NCBI GenBank assembly: GCA_963205295.1 | Contig: CAUJIY010000096.1 | Coordinates: forward strand, 124,001 to 188,000 | From: Pseudomonadota bacterium | GTDB lineage: Bacteria; Pseudomonadota; Gammaproteobacteria; Steroidobacterales; GCA-2729495 | Direction: 5' to 3' | Length of the DNA stretch: 64,000 bases | Shown: in pieces, positions 40,827 through 51,474 of the stretch | Layout of the letters: the number at the start of each line of letters is the position of its first letter | Position numbering within the stretch: position 1 is the first letter of the stretch | Notes under the pieces: generated by a model | The model's input: only the letters and a program-made list of their open reading frames with translations | The model's database searches: none | What the model was told of the DNA's origin: nothing | Program-made: the position numbers and the translations under genes

Positions 40827-41350
40827 GTCCGCTTGCGCCGCACGGCGTACGTGGAGACCTGCCGGCCGGGCCGATACGGGTCAGGCACCCCCAGGCCACG
40901 CAGGATACGGATTTCCGCAGCCTCCATCTTACGGGCTTTCGCGGGCCGATCGTGATCGTGGCCGAGCAGGTGCAGGGTGCCGTGCACCACCAGGTGTGCG
41001 AGGTGGTCGCGCTGCGGTTTGCCCTGGGCGCGCGCTTCCTCGGCGACCAGGGGCAGGCAGACGACGAGATCGCCGAGTTCCGGCTCGTCGGCGGCCGGCA
41101 TCGGGCCGGCCGGGAACGCCAGCACATTCGTCGGTCCGGCCCGCCCGCGAAACGTGGCGTTCAATCTCGCGCTCGTGAGGCGACCGACCAGACGCACCGT
41201 GAGCGTGGCGCCTGGTGGTGCACCGGCGGCTCGTGCCCAGCTCGCGACCAGCGCCGCCGCCGGGGCTCGACCGGCGCTGCCGGCGCGCTGCACCCGGACT
41301 GTCGCTCCGGCACCGGCGTCAGCCCGGCGCCGACTGTTCCTGCTCGCCAT
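40823..41350 (-). CDS. ybeY: rRNA maturation RNase YbeY
   Basis: LNATFRGRAGPTNVLAFPAGP...HLVVHGTLHLLGHDHDR (HGxLHLxGyDH). Confidence 0.96.
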   Translation of the reverse strand: MASRNSRRRADAGAGATVRVQRAGSAGRAPAAALVASWARAAGAPPGATLTVRLVGRLTSARLNATFRGRAGPTNVLAFPAGPMPAADEPELGDLVVCLPLVAEEARAQGKPQRDHLAHLVVHGTLHLLGHDHDRPAKARKMEAAEIRILRGLGVPDPYRPGRQVSTYAVRRKRT

Positions 41351-42410
41351 CGACCGCGCCGCCCTCGCCCGCCACAGCAGATCCCGCCGGGGTTGCCTGC
41401 TCGCTCGCCTCGTAGGCCTCCACGATGCGCTGCACGAGCGCATGCCGCACCACGTCCTTCGGCGAAAAGAAGGTGAAACTCACGCCAGCTACACCCGGCA
41501 GCACCTGCATCACGTGGCGCAGCCCGGACGGCTGCCGCCGTGGCAGGTCGACCTGCGTGATGTCCCCGGTCACTACCACGCGCGAGCCGAACCCCATGCG
41601 GGTGAGCAGCATCTTCATCTGCTCGATGGTCGTGTTCTGCGCCTCGTCGAGGATGATGAAGCTCTCGTTGAGCGAGCGTCCGCGCATGTAGGCGAGCGGC
41701 GCCACCTCGATGACATTGCGTTCGACCAGGCGCGCCACGCGGTCGAAGCCGAGCATCTCGTAGAGTGCGTCGTACATCGGCCGGAGGTACGGATCGACCT
41801 TCTGTGCCAGGTCGCCGGGCAGGAATCCGAGGCGCTCGCCCGCTTCCACCGCCGGGCGGACCAGCACGATGCGCCGCACCCGCTCCTGCTCCAGCGCTTC
41901 CACCGCACTGGCGACGGCGAGGTAGGTCTTGCCCGTCCCGGCCGGACCGATGCCGAAACACAGGTCGTTCTCGCGGATGCTGGTGATGTAGGCGCGCTGG
42001 TTGGCGCCGCGCGGGCGGATGTAGGTGCGCCGGGTGCGCACGGTGTCGGGTGCTGCCTGCGCCGCGGCGTCGGCGGGCTGGTCCAGGGGCTCGTTCACTG
42101 CCGACTCCTGCAGGTGGACGTGGATCCGCTGCGGGTCGAGCCGCTCGCTGGCGGCCAGGCTGAACAGTTCCCGCAGCAGGCGCGCGCCCGTGCGGGCGGC
42201 AGTTGCATGCCCGATGACGCGAAAATGGTTGCCGCGATTGCTGATCTGGATGCCGAGCCGCTGCTCGATCTGGCGCAGGTGTTCGTCGCGCTGGCCACAC
42301 AGGTTGGCGAGCACACGGTTGTCGGCCGGCTCGAGCAGCAACTCCTCGGTTTCCATCCCGGCGTCCACCCGGCCGGCCTCAGGCGGCCGCCACGGCGGGC
42401 AGGCGTCCAC
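41319..42410 (-). CDS. ybeZ: PhoH family ATPase (YbeZ)
   Basis: [22 protein letters not shown]...[22 protein letters not shown]. Confidence 0.96.
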   Translation of the reverse strand: MDACPPWRPPEAGRVDAGMETEELLLEPADNRVLANLCGQRDEHLRQIEQRLGIQISNRGNHFRVIGHATAARTGARLLRELFSLAASERLDPQRIHVHLQESAVNEPLDQPADAAAQAAPDTVRTRRTYIRPRGANQRAYITSIRENDLCFGIGPAGTGKTYLAVASAVEALEQERVRRIVLVRPAVEAGERLGFLPGDLAQKVDPYLRPMYDALYEMLGFDRVARLVERNVIEVAPLAYMRGRSLNESFIILDEAQNTTIEQMKMLLTRMGFGSRVVVTGDITQVDLPRRQPSGLRHVMQVLPGVAGVSFTFFSPKDVVRHALVQRIVEAYEASEQATPAGSAVAGEGGAVDGEQEQSAPG

Positions 42411-43716
42411 GCAGCGAGTTGGGCAGGGCCTCGGTGATCACCAGGTCGGCGAAATGTCCGATCAGCGCCGCCTCGCCATCGAAATTCACCCAGCGGTTGT
42501 TCTGCGTGCGTCCGGCGAGCTGCCGGGGATCCTTCTTGGCGCGGCCGGTGACCAGCACGCGTTGCGTCGTGCCGACCATGCCGCGGCTGATCGCGCGGGC
42601 CTGCGTGTTGACCGCTGCCTGCAGGGTCTCGAGACGGCGGTGCTTGATGTCGTCGGCGACCTGGTCGGGAAAGTCCGCTGCCGGGGTGCCCGGGCGCGGG
42701 CTGTAGATGAAACTGAAGGACTGGTCGAAGCCGACGTCGGCGATGAGCTGCATCGTGGCGGCGAAGTCGGCGTCGGTCTCACCGGGAAAGCCGACGATGA
42801 AATCGGTCGACACACTGATGCCGGGTCGCACCGAACGCAGTGCCGCGATCTTCTGCCGGTACTCGGCGGCCGTATAGCCGCGCCGCATGCGCTCCAGGAT
42901 GCCATCGGAGCCGCTCTGCACCGGCAGGTGCAGGAAATCGGCGAGCGTCGCCACGTCGGCATAGGCATTCACCAGGCGCTCGCCGAAATTGAGCGGATGC
43001 GACGTCGTGAAGCGGATGCGCCCGATGCCCGGTATCGCCGCCACGCGCCGGACGAGGCTGGCGAGGTCAGCCCGGCGTCCGGTGGCGTCGGGTCCACGGT
43101 AGGCGTTGACGTTCTGGCCGAGCAGGTTGACCTCGAGTACGCCCTGGCGGGCGAGTGCGGTCACCTCCTTCACCACGTCTTCCACCGGGCGGCTGACCTC
43201 GCGGCCGCGCGTATAGGGAACGATGCAGAAGCTGCAGCGCCGGCTGCAGCCTTCCATGACCGAGACAAAGGCCGCCGGCCCCTCCGCCCGCGGTTCCGGC
43301 AGCCGGTCGAACTTCTCGATCTCGGGGAAACTGGTGTCCACCTGCGGCAGGCCATGGTCACGCAGCTCGTCGAGCATGGCCGGCAGGCGGTGCAGCGTCT
43401 GCGGGCCGAAGACCAGGTCGACGAACGGCGCCCGTTCGAGGATGGCTTCGCCCTCCTGGCTCGCCACGCAGCCACCGACGCCGATGACGACATCGGGCCG
43501 CTCACGCTTGATCTCACGCCACACGCCGAGCTGGGAGAACACCTTCTCCTGCGCCTTCTCGCGCACGGAGCAGGTGTTGAGCAACAGCACGTCGGCCTCG
43601 GCCGGATCGCTCGTCGGTGTCAGGTCGTGGGTCTGGCGCAGTACGTCCGCCAGTCGGGCGGTGTCGTACTCGTTCATCTGGCAACCGAAGGTCTTGATGT
43701 AGAGCTTGCCTGGCAT
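42379..43716 (-). CDS. miaB: tRNA-2-methylthio-N6-dimethylallyladenosine synthase
   Basis: [26 protein letters not shown]...[24 protein letters not shown] radical-SAM CxxxCxxC. Confidence 0.97.
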   Translation of the reverse strand: MPGKLYIKTFGCQMNEYDTARLADVLRQTHDLTPTSDPAEADVLLLNTCSVREKAQEKVFSQLGVWREIKRERPDVVIGVGGCVASQEGEAILERAPFVDLVFGPQTLHRLPAMLDELRDHGLPQVDTSFPEIEKFDRLPEPRAEGPAAFVSVMEGCSRRCSFCIVPYTRGREVSRPVEDVVKEVTALARQGVLEVNLLGQNVNAYRGPDATGRRADLASLVRRVAAIPGIGRIRFTTSHPLNFGERLVNAYADVATLADFLHLPVQSGSDGILERMRRGYTAAEYRQKIAALRSVRPGISVSTDFIVGFPGETDADFAATMQLIADVGFDQSFSFIYSPRPGTPAADFPDQVADDIKHRRLETLQAAVNTQARAISRGMVGTTQRVLVTGRAKKDPRQLAGRTQNNRWVNFDGEAALIGHFADLVITEALPNSLRGRLPAVAAA

Positions 43717-43724
43717 GCTCTTCG

Positions 43725-44174
43725 TCAGAACGGGATGTCGTCGTCGAGCTCGGCCGCCGTCTCCGCCGCACGGCCACGGGCAGCGGGCTTCGCCGTGCCG
43801 CCGGCACCCGCTTCGGCACCAGCAGCCATGCCACCGCCGCGCCCGCCGAGCATCTGCATCTCGTCGGCGACGATCTCCGTCGAGTAGCGGTCCTGGCCCT
43901 GCTTGTCCTGCCACTTGCGTGTGCGCAGGCGCCCCTCGATGTACACCTGCGAGCCCTTGCGCAGGTATTCACCGGCAATCTCGGCGAGACGCCCGAACAT
44001 GGCCACGCTGTGCCACTCGGTGCGCTCCTGCTGCTGGCCGGTCTCGCGATCCTTGAACACCTCGCTCGTGGCGATGCGCAGGTTCGTCACCGCCGAACCG
44101 CTCGGCATGTACTTCGTGTCGGGATCCTGGCCGAGGTTGCCGATCAGGATCACCTTGTTGATGCCTCTCGCCAT
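43725..44174 (-). CDS. ssb: Single-stranded DNA-binding protein
   Basis: [88 protein letters not shown]...DDDIPF. Confidence 0.98.
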   Translation of the reverse strand: MARGINKVILIGNLGQDPDTKYMPSGSAVTNLRIATSEVFKDRETGQQQERTEWHSVAMFGRLAEIAGEYLRKGSQVYIEGRLRTRKWQDKQGQDRYSTEIVADEMQMLGGRGGGMAAGAEAGAGGTAKPAARGRAAETAAELDDDIPF

Positions 44175-44375
44175 GGGAGAGCCCTCTTAAGTATTTGTTT
44201 TATATAATAAAATAGCAGATGCACTGGCCCGTCACCCGGACCGGGGCGCCTATTCTATGGCCCGGTCCCCGGAAAAGACACCGGCATATCGGGCCGGTTC
44301 GTCCGGAAAGCGCAGCGCCAGCGTGGCTATGGCACACCGCTCGTCTATAGTCCGAGATTTGGCCGACGCAGCCCC

Positions 44376-47216
44376 ATGCCCGATACCATCAGCATCCGCG
44401 GCGCCCGCACCCACAACCTGAAGAACATCGACCTCGACCTGCCGCGCGACCGGCTGATCGTGATCACAGGGCTGTCGGGCTCGGGCAAGTCCTCCCTCGC
44501 CTTCGACACCCTCTACGCCGAGGGCCAGCGGCGTTACGTGGAGTCGCTGTCGGCCTACGCCCGCCAGTTCCTGTCGATGATGGAGAAACCCGACGTCGAC
44601 CACATCGAGGGCCTCTCCCCGGCGATCGCCATCGAACAGAAATCGACGTCGCACAATCCACGCTCGACCGTCGGCACCGTCACCGAGATCTACGACTACC
44701 TGCGGCTGCTCTTCGCACGTGCCGGGACCCCGCGCTGTCCCGACCACGGCCATGACCTCACGGCGCAGACCGTGACCCAGATGGTCGACCAGGTGCTGGC
44801 GCTGCCGGAAGGCACCCGGGTGATGCTCCTCGCCCCCGTGGTCCAGGAGCGCAAGGGCGAGCATACCGGGGTGCTTGCCGACCTGCGCGCCCGCGGTTTC
44901 GTGCGTGCGCGCATCGACGGGGTCGTGGTCGAGCTCGACGACGCGCCGCAACTGGACCTGCGCCGCAAGCACACGGTCGAGGTGGTCGTCGACCGCATCC
45001 GGGTACGCCACGACATCGCCACGCGCCTCGCCGAGTCCTTCGAGACCGCGCTCGGGCTGGCCGACGGGGTGGTGAAGACCGCGCTCATGGACCAGCCCGG
45101 TGCACCCGAGACACTGCATTCGAACCAATTCGCCTGCCCGGTCTGCAACTACAGCGTGGCGGCACTCGAGCCGCGTCTGTTCTCCTTCAACAACCCGGCC
45201 GGCGCCTGCCCGGCCTGCGACGGCCTCGGCATGCGCCAGTTCTTCGACCCCGACCGCGTGGTGCGTCACCGGCAGCTGTCGGTGGCCGGTGGCGCCATCC
45301 GCGGCTGGGACCGGCGCAACAGCTACTACTTCCAGATGATGCAGTCGCTGGCCGCGCATTACGGCTTCGACGTCGAGCAGGCGTTCGAAGCCCTGCCGTC
45401 GCGCATCCAGCACATCCTGCTCCAGGGCAGCGACGGCGAGGAAATCCAGTTCCGCTACCAGAGCGCACGCGGCACGACGTTCACGCGGCGGCACGCCTTC
45501 GAGGGCATCCTGCCGAACCTCGAGCGGCGCTACCGCGAGACCGAATCGAACGTGGTGCGCGAGGAACTGGCGAAATACCTCGGCCACCAGCCGTGCCCGG
45601 AGTGTGCCGGCACCCGCCTCAACCGCGCGGCCCGCAACGTGTTCGTGGAAGGCCGCTGCCTGCCGGAGATCACGGCGCTGCCGGTGAGTCGCGCCCTCGG
45701 GTTTTTCACGGAGCTGACGCTGCCAGGCTGGCGCGGCGAGGTTGCCGCCCGCATCCTGCGCGAGATCAGCAGCCGCGTGCGGTTCCTTGCCGACGTCGGG
45801 CTGGAGTACCTCACGCTCGATCGCAGCGCCGAGACCCTGTCAGGCGGCGAAGCGCAGCGCATCCGCCTGGCGAGCCAGATCGGCTCCGGCCTGGTCGGGG
45901 TGATGTACATCCTCGACGAGCCATCGATCGGCCTGCACCAGCGCGACAACCGCCGCCTTCTTGGCACGCTGACCCGGCTGCGCGATGCCGGCAACACCGT
46001 GATCGTGGTCGAGCATGACGAGGAAGCTATCCTCGCCGCCGATTACGTGGTGGACCTCGGCCCGGGTGCCGGCGCGCACGGCGGATACATCGTTGCGCAG
46101 GGCGCACCGGCGACGGTGATGGCGACCGCGAGCTCCATCACCGGGCAGTACCTGTCCGGACGCCGCCGCATTGCGCTGCCGGCGCGCCGCCAGCCACCCG
46201 ACGACCAGCTCTGGATCACGGTTCACGGGGCACGCGGCAACAACCTGCGCGATGTCACGGTGCGCTTTCCGCTCGGACTGATGACCTGCGTGGCCGGGGT
46301 ATCGGGCTCAGGCAAGTCGACGCTCGTCAACGACACGCTCTACCGGCGGGCCGCGGAGCGGCTGAACGGGACCAGCCAGGATGCCGCCCCGTGCGACGAC
46401 ATCGAGGGGCTCGAGCACTTCGACCGCATCATCGACATCGACCAGAGCCCGATTGGACGCACGCCGCGCTCCAACCCGGCGACCTACACCGGGCTGTTCA
46501 CACCGCTGCGCGAACTCTACGCGGCCACCCAGGAGGCGCGTTCACGCGGCTACGATGCCGGGCGGTTCAGCTTCAATGTCCGCGGCGGCCGCTGCGAAGC
46601 CTGCCAGGGTGACGGCGTGCTGCGTGTGGCCATGCACTTCCTGCCCGATGTCTACGTCCCCTGCGACGCCTGCCAGGGACGGCGGTACAACCGTGAGACC
46701 CTGGAGGTGCGGTACAAAGGCCGCAGCATCGATGCGGTCCTCGACATGACGGTCGAGGAAGCACTGGCCTTCTTCGGCAACGTACCAGCGATTGCCGGTC
46801 GCCTGCAGACGCTCGTCGACGTCGGGCTCGGCTACCTGCGTCTCGGCCAGAACGCCACCACGCTCTCCGGCGGCGAGGCCCAGCGCGTCAAGCTGGCGCG
46901 TGAACTTGGCAAGCGCGCCACCGGGCGGACGTTGTACATCCTCGATGAACCCACCACCGGGCTGCACTTCCACGACGTGGAGCAGCTTCTCGGCGTGCTC
47001 CTGAAACTGCGCGACCAGGGCAATACGGTGATCGTGATCGAGCACAACCTCGACGTCATCAAGACGGCGGACTGGATCGTCGATCTCGGACCTGAAGGCG
47101 GGGATGGCGGAGGGTACGTGGTGGCGACCGGAACACCCGAGGCCGTGGCACTCGAGCCACGATCCCACACCGGTCGCTTCCTGGCGCCGGTACTCGCACG
47201 CCACGGAAATGGCTGA
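44376..47216 (+). CDS. uvrA: Excinuclease ABC subunit A
   Basis: 946 aa; [66 protein letters not shown]. Confidence 0.98.
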   Translation: MPDTISIRGARTHNLKNIDLDLPRDRLIVITGLSGSGKSSLAFDTLYAEGQRRYVESLSAYARQFLSMMEKPDVDHIEGLSPAIAIEQKSTSHNPRSTVGTVTEIYDYLRLLFARAGTPRCPDHGHDLTAQTVTQMVDQVLALPEGTRVMLLAPVVQERKGEHTGVLADLRARGFVRARIDGVVVELDDAPQLDLRRKHTVEVVVDRIRVRHDIATRLAESFETALGLADGVVKTALMDQPGAPETLHSNQFACPVCNYSVAALEPRLFSFNNPAGACPACDGLGMRQFFDPDRVVRHRQLSVAGGAIRGWDRRNSYYFQMMQSLAAHYGFDVEQAFEALPSRIQHILLQGSDGEEIQFRYQSARGTTFTRRHAFEGILPNLERRYRETESNVVREELAKYLGHQPCPECAGTRLNRAARNVFVEGRCLPEITALPVSRALGFFTELTLPGWRGEVAARILREISSRVRFLADVGLEYLTLDRSAETLSGGEAQRIRLASQIGSGLVGVMYILDEPSIGLHQRDNRRLLGTLTRLRDAGNTVIVVEHDEEAILAADYVVDLGPGAGAHGGYIVAQGAPATVMATASSITGQYLSGRRRIALPARRQPPDDQLWITVHGARGNNLRDVTVRFPLGLMTCVAGVSGSGKSTLVNDTLYRRAAERLNGTSQDAAPCDDIEGLEHFDRIIDIDQSPIGRTPRSNPATYTGLFTPLRELYAATQEARSRGYDAGRFSFNVRGGRCEACQGDGVLRVAMHFLPDVYVPCDACQGRRYNRETLEVRYKGRSIDAVLDMTVEEALAFFGNVPAIAGRLQTLVDVGLGYLRLGQNATTLSGGEAQRVKLARELGKRATGRTLYILDEPTTGLHFHDVEQLLGVLLKLRDQGNTVIVIEHNLDVIKTADWIVDLGPEGGDGGGYVVATGTPEAVALEPRSHTGRFLAPVLARHGNG

Positions 47217-47236
47217 CCCCGCAGGCGGCAGGGACG

Positions 47237-47270
47237 AAAAAAGGGCCGGACCCGGTCGGGTCCAGCCCTT
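47237..47270. terminator. Bidirectional hairpin between convergent uvrA and Ala-rich lipoprotein gene
   Basis: AAAAAAGGGCCGGACCCGGTCGGGTCCAGCCCTT: stem AAGGGC-C-GGACCCG / CGGGTCC-A-GCCCTT with A-tract on one side. Confidence 0.7.
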
Positions 47271-47339
47271 CTGCGAACGCATGTGGCAGTCCCCGGGTCC
47301 AACCAGCCGGACCCGGGACCACCCGGCGGGCGTTGCGCC

Positions 47340-47687
47340 TTACTGCTGAGGAGCCGCCTGCTCCGCCGGCGCAGCGGCACCGGCCGCAGCATCGGCAGCG
47401 GCACCGGCTGCATCGGCAGCCGCGCCAGCAGCAGCGTCGGCAGCACCGGCAGCAGCGTCGGCAGCACCCGCTGCCGCATCAGCAGCAGCACCAGCGGCCT
47501 CGGCGGCAGCATCACCGGCAGCTTCGACGGCCTCACCAGCCGACTGCATCGCCTCACCGGCGGAATCCGCCGCCTGGTTCATCGACTCGGCAGCCTTCTC
47601 GGCGCTGCCGGACTGGCCACCGCCACCGCAACCGACCAGCACGAAAAGTGCAGCACCGAACACCGCCAACAACTTCGAAATCCGCAT
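47340..47687 (-). CDS. Ala/Asp/Gly-repeat low-complexity lipoprotein
   Basis: MRISKLLAVFGAALFVLVGCGGGGQSGSAEKAAESMNQAADSAGEAMQSAGEAVEAAGDAAAEAAGAAADAAAGAADAAAGAADAAAGAAADAAGAAADAAAGAAAPAEQAAPQQ. Lipobox LVGC; AT-rich promoter-like upstream region. Confidence 0.8.
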   Translation of the reverse strand: MRISKLLAVFGAALFVLVGCGGGGQSGSAEKAAESMNQAADSAGEAMQSAGEAVEAAGDAAAEAAGAAADAAAGAADAAAGAADAAAGAAADAAGAAADAAAGAAAPAEQAAPQQ

Positions 47688-47800
47688 GACAGCCCCCTGT
47701 TGGGTGAAAAAACCTTATTAATATAGCGGTTTCGCCGCAGCAAATATATTGGCAAGGGCGTCCCTGGCGAAAAAATACCCTGAATGCCCTCCGACGGACG

Positions 47801-48811
47801 CTAGCCCAGCGGCCGGATACCTACCGCCCGGCGGATTTCGGCCAGGAACGGCACCGCCCGGGCGCGCGCCCGGTCTGCGCCCCGGCGTAAGACCGCCTCG
47901 ACGTGGTCGGGTGCGGCAATCAGGCGTTCGTACTCGGCCCGCGGAACAGACAGCTGCGCATCGAGGTACTCGTAGAGTTCCTCCTTCAGCACGCCCCAGC
48001 CGATGCCTTCGGCGAAACGTCGCTGCATGACCTCGACTTCGGCGGCCGAAGCGAAGGCACGGTAGATCTCGAACAGCGTCGAACCCGCCGTGTCCTTGGG
48101 TTCACCCGGCTCCAGCGAGTTGGTCCGGATGCGCATGACGAGCTTGCGCAGCTGCTTCGCCGGTGTGAACAGGGGGATCGTGTTGTCGTAGCTCTTGCTC
48201 ATCTTGCGGCCGTCGAGGCCGAGCAGCACTGCGGTTGCTTCGTCGATGTCGGGTTCCGGCAGCACGAAATGCTCGCCGAAGTGATGATTGAATCGCTGGG
48301 CGATGTCGCGCGCCATCTCCACGTGCTGCTTCTGGTCCTGGCCGACCGGAACGCGATGCGCCTTGAAGAGCAGGATGTCGGCAGCCATCAGGACTGGATA
48401 GCAGAACAGCGCCATGGTGATGCCGCGGTCGGGGTCGGGCGAGCCCGCCTCCTCGTTGGCCTGCACGGCTGCCTTGTAGGCATGGGCGCGGTTCATGAGC
48501 CCCTTGGCAGTCATTGCGGTCAGGATCCAGGTCAGCTCCGGGATTTCCGGGATGTCCGACTGGCGATAGAAGATGGCGCGTTCGGTATCGAGCCCGAGAG
48601 CCAGCCAGGTCGCAGCGACCTCCAGGCTGGACCGGTGCACGGCGTCGGGATTCTGGTTCTTGACCAGCGCGTGCAGATCGGCCAGGAAATAGAACGACTG
48701 CACGTCGTTGCGCCGGCTCGCAGCGACCGCCGGACGGATGGCGCCGACGTAGTTGCCGAGGTGAGGCGTGCCCGTGGTGGTGATACCGGTGAGGACGGTT
48801 TCCTGGGTCAT
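47801..48811 (-). CDS. trpS: Tryptophanyl-tRNA synthetase
   Basis: MTQETVLTGITTTGTPHLGNYVGAIRPAV...GLDGRKMSKSYDNTIPLF. Confidence 0.97.
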   Translation of the reverse strand: MTQETVLTGITTTGTPHLGNYVGAIRPAVAASRRNDVQSFYFLADLHALVKNQNPDAVHRSSLEVAATWLALGLDTERAIFYRQSDIPEIPELTWILTAMTAKGLMNRAHAYKAAVQANEEAGSPDPDRGITMALFCYPVLMAADILLFKAHRVPVGQDQKQHVEMARDIAQRFNHHFGEHFVLPEPDIDEATAVLLGLDGRKMSKSYDNTIPLFTPAKQLRKLVMRIRTNSLEPGEPKDTAGSTLFEIYRAFASAAEVEVMQRRFAEGIGWGVLKEELYEYLDAQLSVPRAEYERLIAAPDHVEAVLRRGADRARARAVPFLAEIRRAVGIRPLG

Positions 48812-48893
48812 GGCGCGGTATGATGCCCGACGATGCCGCGCACTGTAAGCATTTCCCTGCCGCTGTCGACCACCCGTGTCGCGCATGTCGCAT

Positions 48894-50219
48894 CCGGCTG
48901 ACCCGCTCGCACTGTATCCGGCGCACGTCGCCGCGATGTCGCACCGCTACGCACAGGCCGCCGCCCGCGGGGGCTTCGATGCCCTGGTCATCGGCAGCGG
49001 CATCCTGCGCTACCACTTCCAGGACGACCAGGCGTATCCCTATGTCGCCGATCCATGCTTCCGGCAATGGGCGCCGCTGCTCAAGCACCCCGGCGCGGCC
49101 ATCGTGCTGGAAGCCGGCCGGCAACCCATCCTCGTCCTGCTGCAACCCGAGGACTACTGGCACCAGCCGCCCGACCTGCCCCCCGAGGTGATCGCCGCCC
49201 GGTTCGACCTGCGGATCATCCGCAACCCGGCCGACATCACCCACCACCTGCCGCGGCCCGCCCTGCGCACGGCGGTGCTCGGCATGCCGGAGCAGTGGGA
49301 CGGCCTCCTGCCGGCAGCACCGCGCAACCCGCACGCCGTGGTCGCCGGCCTGCATTACGCGCGTGCCGTGAAGACACCGTGGGAGATCGCCTGCATTCGT
49401 GCCGCAGCAGTCATCGCGACACCGGGCCACCAGGCGGCGCTGGCAGCGTTTCGTGCCGGGGCCGGCGAGTTCGACATACTCGCTGCCTTTCTCGGCGGCT
49501 GCCGGCAGACAGAGCCCGAGTTGCCCTACGGTGCCATCGTCGCCCTGAACGAACACGCAGCGACCCTCCACTACCAGCATCGGGACCGCACTGCACCCAG
49601 GCCGCACGACCTGCACAGCCTGCTCATCGACGCCGGCTGCTCGAGCTGTGGTTATGCCTGCGACATCACCCGCAGCTACGCGTTCCGCGATGACGAGTTC
49701 GCCGGGATGATCGCCGACATGGACCGCCTGCAGCAGGCCCTGTGTGCCGCCGTTCGCCCGGGGTTGCCGTTCGCGGAACTCCACCGCCAGGCGCACCTGG
49801 GCCTTGGCGACCTGCTCGCCCGCTGGGACCTGGTGCGAATGGAACCGGCCGCGATGGTCACCGCCGGCGTCACCGCTATCTTCCTGCCGCACGGCCTGGG
49901 GCACCTGCTCGGCCTGCAGGTTCACGATGTCGGTGGCCACATGGCCGACGAAAGCGGTACGGCCCTGCAGCCGCCGGCCGACTTCCCGCGCCTGCGCTTC
50001 CTGCGCCCGCTCGAACCGGGCCAGGTCGTGACTATCGAGCCTGGCGTTTATTTCATCGGCTCGCTGCTCGCGCGGCTGCGCGCCGGACCCGCCAGTGGCG
50101 CGGTGAACTGGGACCGGGTCGAGCGGTTACGCAAGTTCGGCGGCATCCGCATCGAAGACGACGTACTGGTCACGGACAGCGGAGCCGAAAATCTCACGAG
50201 GCCGCTCCTCGGCCACTGA
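48894..50219 (+). CDS. pepQ: Xaa-Pro dipeptidase (PepQ-like prolidase)
   Basis: LLIDAGCSSCGYACDITRSYAF, FLPHGLGHLLGLQVHDVGG, TIEPGVYFI, GIRIEDDVLVT M24 metal ligands. ORF could start at 48876. Confidence 0.9.
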   Translation, partial: PADPLALYPAHVAAMSHRYAQAAARGGFDALVIGSGILRYHFQDDQAYPYVADPCFRQWAPLLKHPGAAIVLEAGRQPILVLLQPEDYWHQPPDLPPEVIAARFDLRIIRNPADITHHLPRPALRTAVLGMPEQWDGLLPAAPRNPHAVVAGLHYARAVKTPWEIACIRAAAVIATPGHQAALAAFRAGAGEFDILAAFLGGCRQTEPELPYGAIVALNEHAATLHYQHRDRTAPRPHDLHSLLIDAGCSSCGYACDITRSYAFRDDEFAGMIADMDRLQQALCAAVRPGLPFAELHRQAHLGLGDLLARWDLVRMEPAAMVTAGVTAIFLPHGLGHLLGLQVHDVGGHMADESGTALQPPADFPRLRFLRPLEPGQVVTIEPGVYFIGSLLARLRAGPASGAVNWDRVERLRKFGGIRIEDDVLVTDSGAENLTRPLLGH

Positions 50220-50342
50220 TGTGCCCTGCCGTCGCGGCACCCGTGACCGCGACGACATGCCGCAGGGCGCCTGGGCTTTGCTAAAGTAGGCTTCTTTGCC
50301 CTGCCCCTGCCGCGGGTGCCCGTCTGCACGATTGCCCTGGTG

Positions 50343-51467
50343 ATGCCCGCAATACCCCATCCGAACGCCCACCGCGGTCCGGCCGTCATGCTGGTGTCAG
50401 CGCTGCTCCTGCTCAGCGCGTGCAACAGCAGCGATCCCACGGCCGGCACCACCGGTGACGGTCGCAGCACGACGGCTCCTCCCGCAGCCCAGGCCCGGTC
50501 GCCAGGTGGGGCCGGGCCACCCATGCGGCCGGTGGCCGTGCTGGTGACCACGGTCGCCCCCCGCGACTTCGAAGACCGCTTCACCGCCCTCGGTACGGCC
50601 CACGCAGTGGAATCGATCGAGGTCACCTCCCGGATCTCGAACGTGGTGAGCCGCATCCACTTCGCCGAGGGCCAGGACGTCAGTGCCGGAGCAGTGCTGG
50701 TCGAACTCGACAGCAAGGAGACCGCGGCCGAACTCGCCGTTGCCGAGGCCGCGCTGCGCCAGAGCCGCAGCCAGTACGAGCGCAGCCGCCAGCTGGCCGA
50801 CACGCGCATCATCTCGGCCTCGCAGCTCGAGGAACTCGAGGCGCGCATGCGCATGGACGAGGCGCAGGTACAGGCGGGCCGGGCGCGGCTCGACAACGCC
50901 GTGATCCGCGCGCCCTTCGCCGGCACGCTCGGACTGCGGCGCGTCAGCCTCGGCGACCTGGTCGGCCCGGAAACCGTGATCACGACACTCGACGATACCC
51001 GCTCGATCCGTCTGGAATTCACCGTTCCCGAGGGCTTCCTCGGCGAACTCGACCGGGGCCTGGTGATCGAGGCGGCCAGCGTCGCCTATCCCGGTCGCCG
51101 TTTCAGCGGCGCGGTGACCAGCATCGATTCACGCATCGACCCGACCACGCGGGCCGTGACCGTCATTGCCACGATCCCGAATCCCGAACGGCTGCTGAAA
51201 CCCGGCATGTTCCTCACCGTGGACCTCGAGCGTTCGCGCCGCCAGGTCCTGATGGTTCCGGAGGAGGCCCTGAGCCCCCGGGGAGGCAAGCAGTACGTGT
51301 TCCTGGTACACGACGAACGTGTCGAGGAGCGGGAAGTGCAGCTGGGGTCGCGCTCACCGGGCCTGGTCGAAATCCGGGCAGGTCTCGTTGCCGGTGACGT
51401 GGTGGTGACCGAGGGCATCCAGCGGCTGCGTGACGGCGCGCCGGTGCAGGTCCTCTCGAGCGGCTGA
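50343..51467 (+). CDS. RND efflux periplasmic adaptor (membrane fusion) lipoprotein
   Basis: MLVSALLLLSACNSS lipobox; ...ISNVVSRIHFAEGQDVSAGAVLVELDSKETAAELA...VIRAPFAGTLGLRRVSLGDLVGPETVI. Confidence 0.92.
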   Translation: MPAIPHPNAHRGPAVMLVSALLLLSACNSSDPTAGTTGDGRSTTAPPAAQARSPGGAGPPMRPVAVLVTTVAPRDFEDRFTALGTAHAVESIEVTSRISNVVSRIHFAEGQDVSAGAVLVELDSKETAAELAVAEAALRQSRSQYERSRQLADTRIISASQLEELEARMRMDEAQVQAGRARLDNAVIRAPFAGTLGLRRVSLGDLVGPETVITTLDDTRSIRLEFTVPEGFLGELDRGLVIEAASVAYPGRRFSGAVTSIDSRIDPTTRAVTVIATIPNPERLLKPGMFLTVDLERSRRQVLMVPEEALSPRGGKQYVFLVHDERVEEREVQLGSRSPGLVEIRAGLVAGDVVVTEGIQRLRDGAPVQVLSSG

Positions 51468-51474
51468 CCGGGCC

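Noticed and set aside
44175-44375. LexA/SOS box between divergent ssb and uvrA
   Set aside because: Looked for CTGT-N8-ACAG-like sites as in E. coli; none seen, only an AT-rich ssb promoter-like tract (TTTTATATAATAAAATA).
48102-49940. 612-aa minus-strand ORF
   Set aside because: Antisense to pepQ and out of frame with trpS; no domain similarity recognised.
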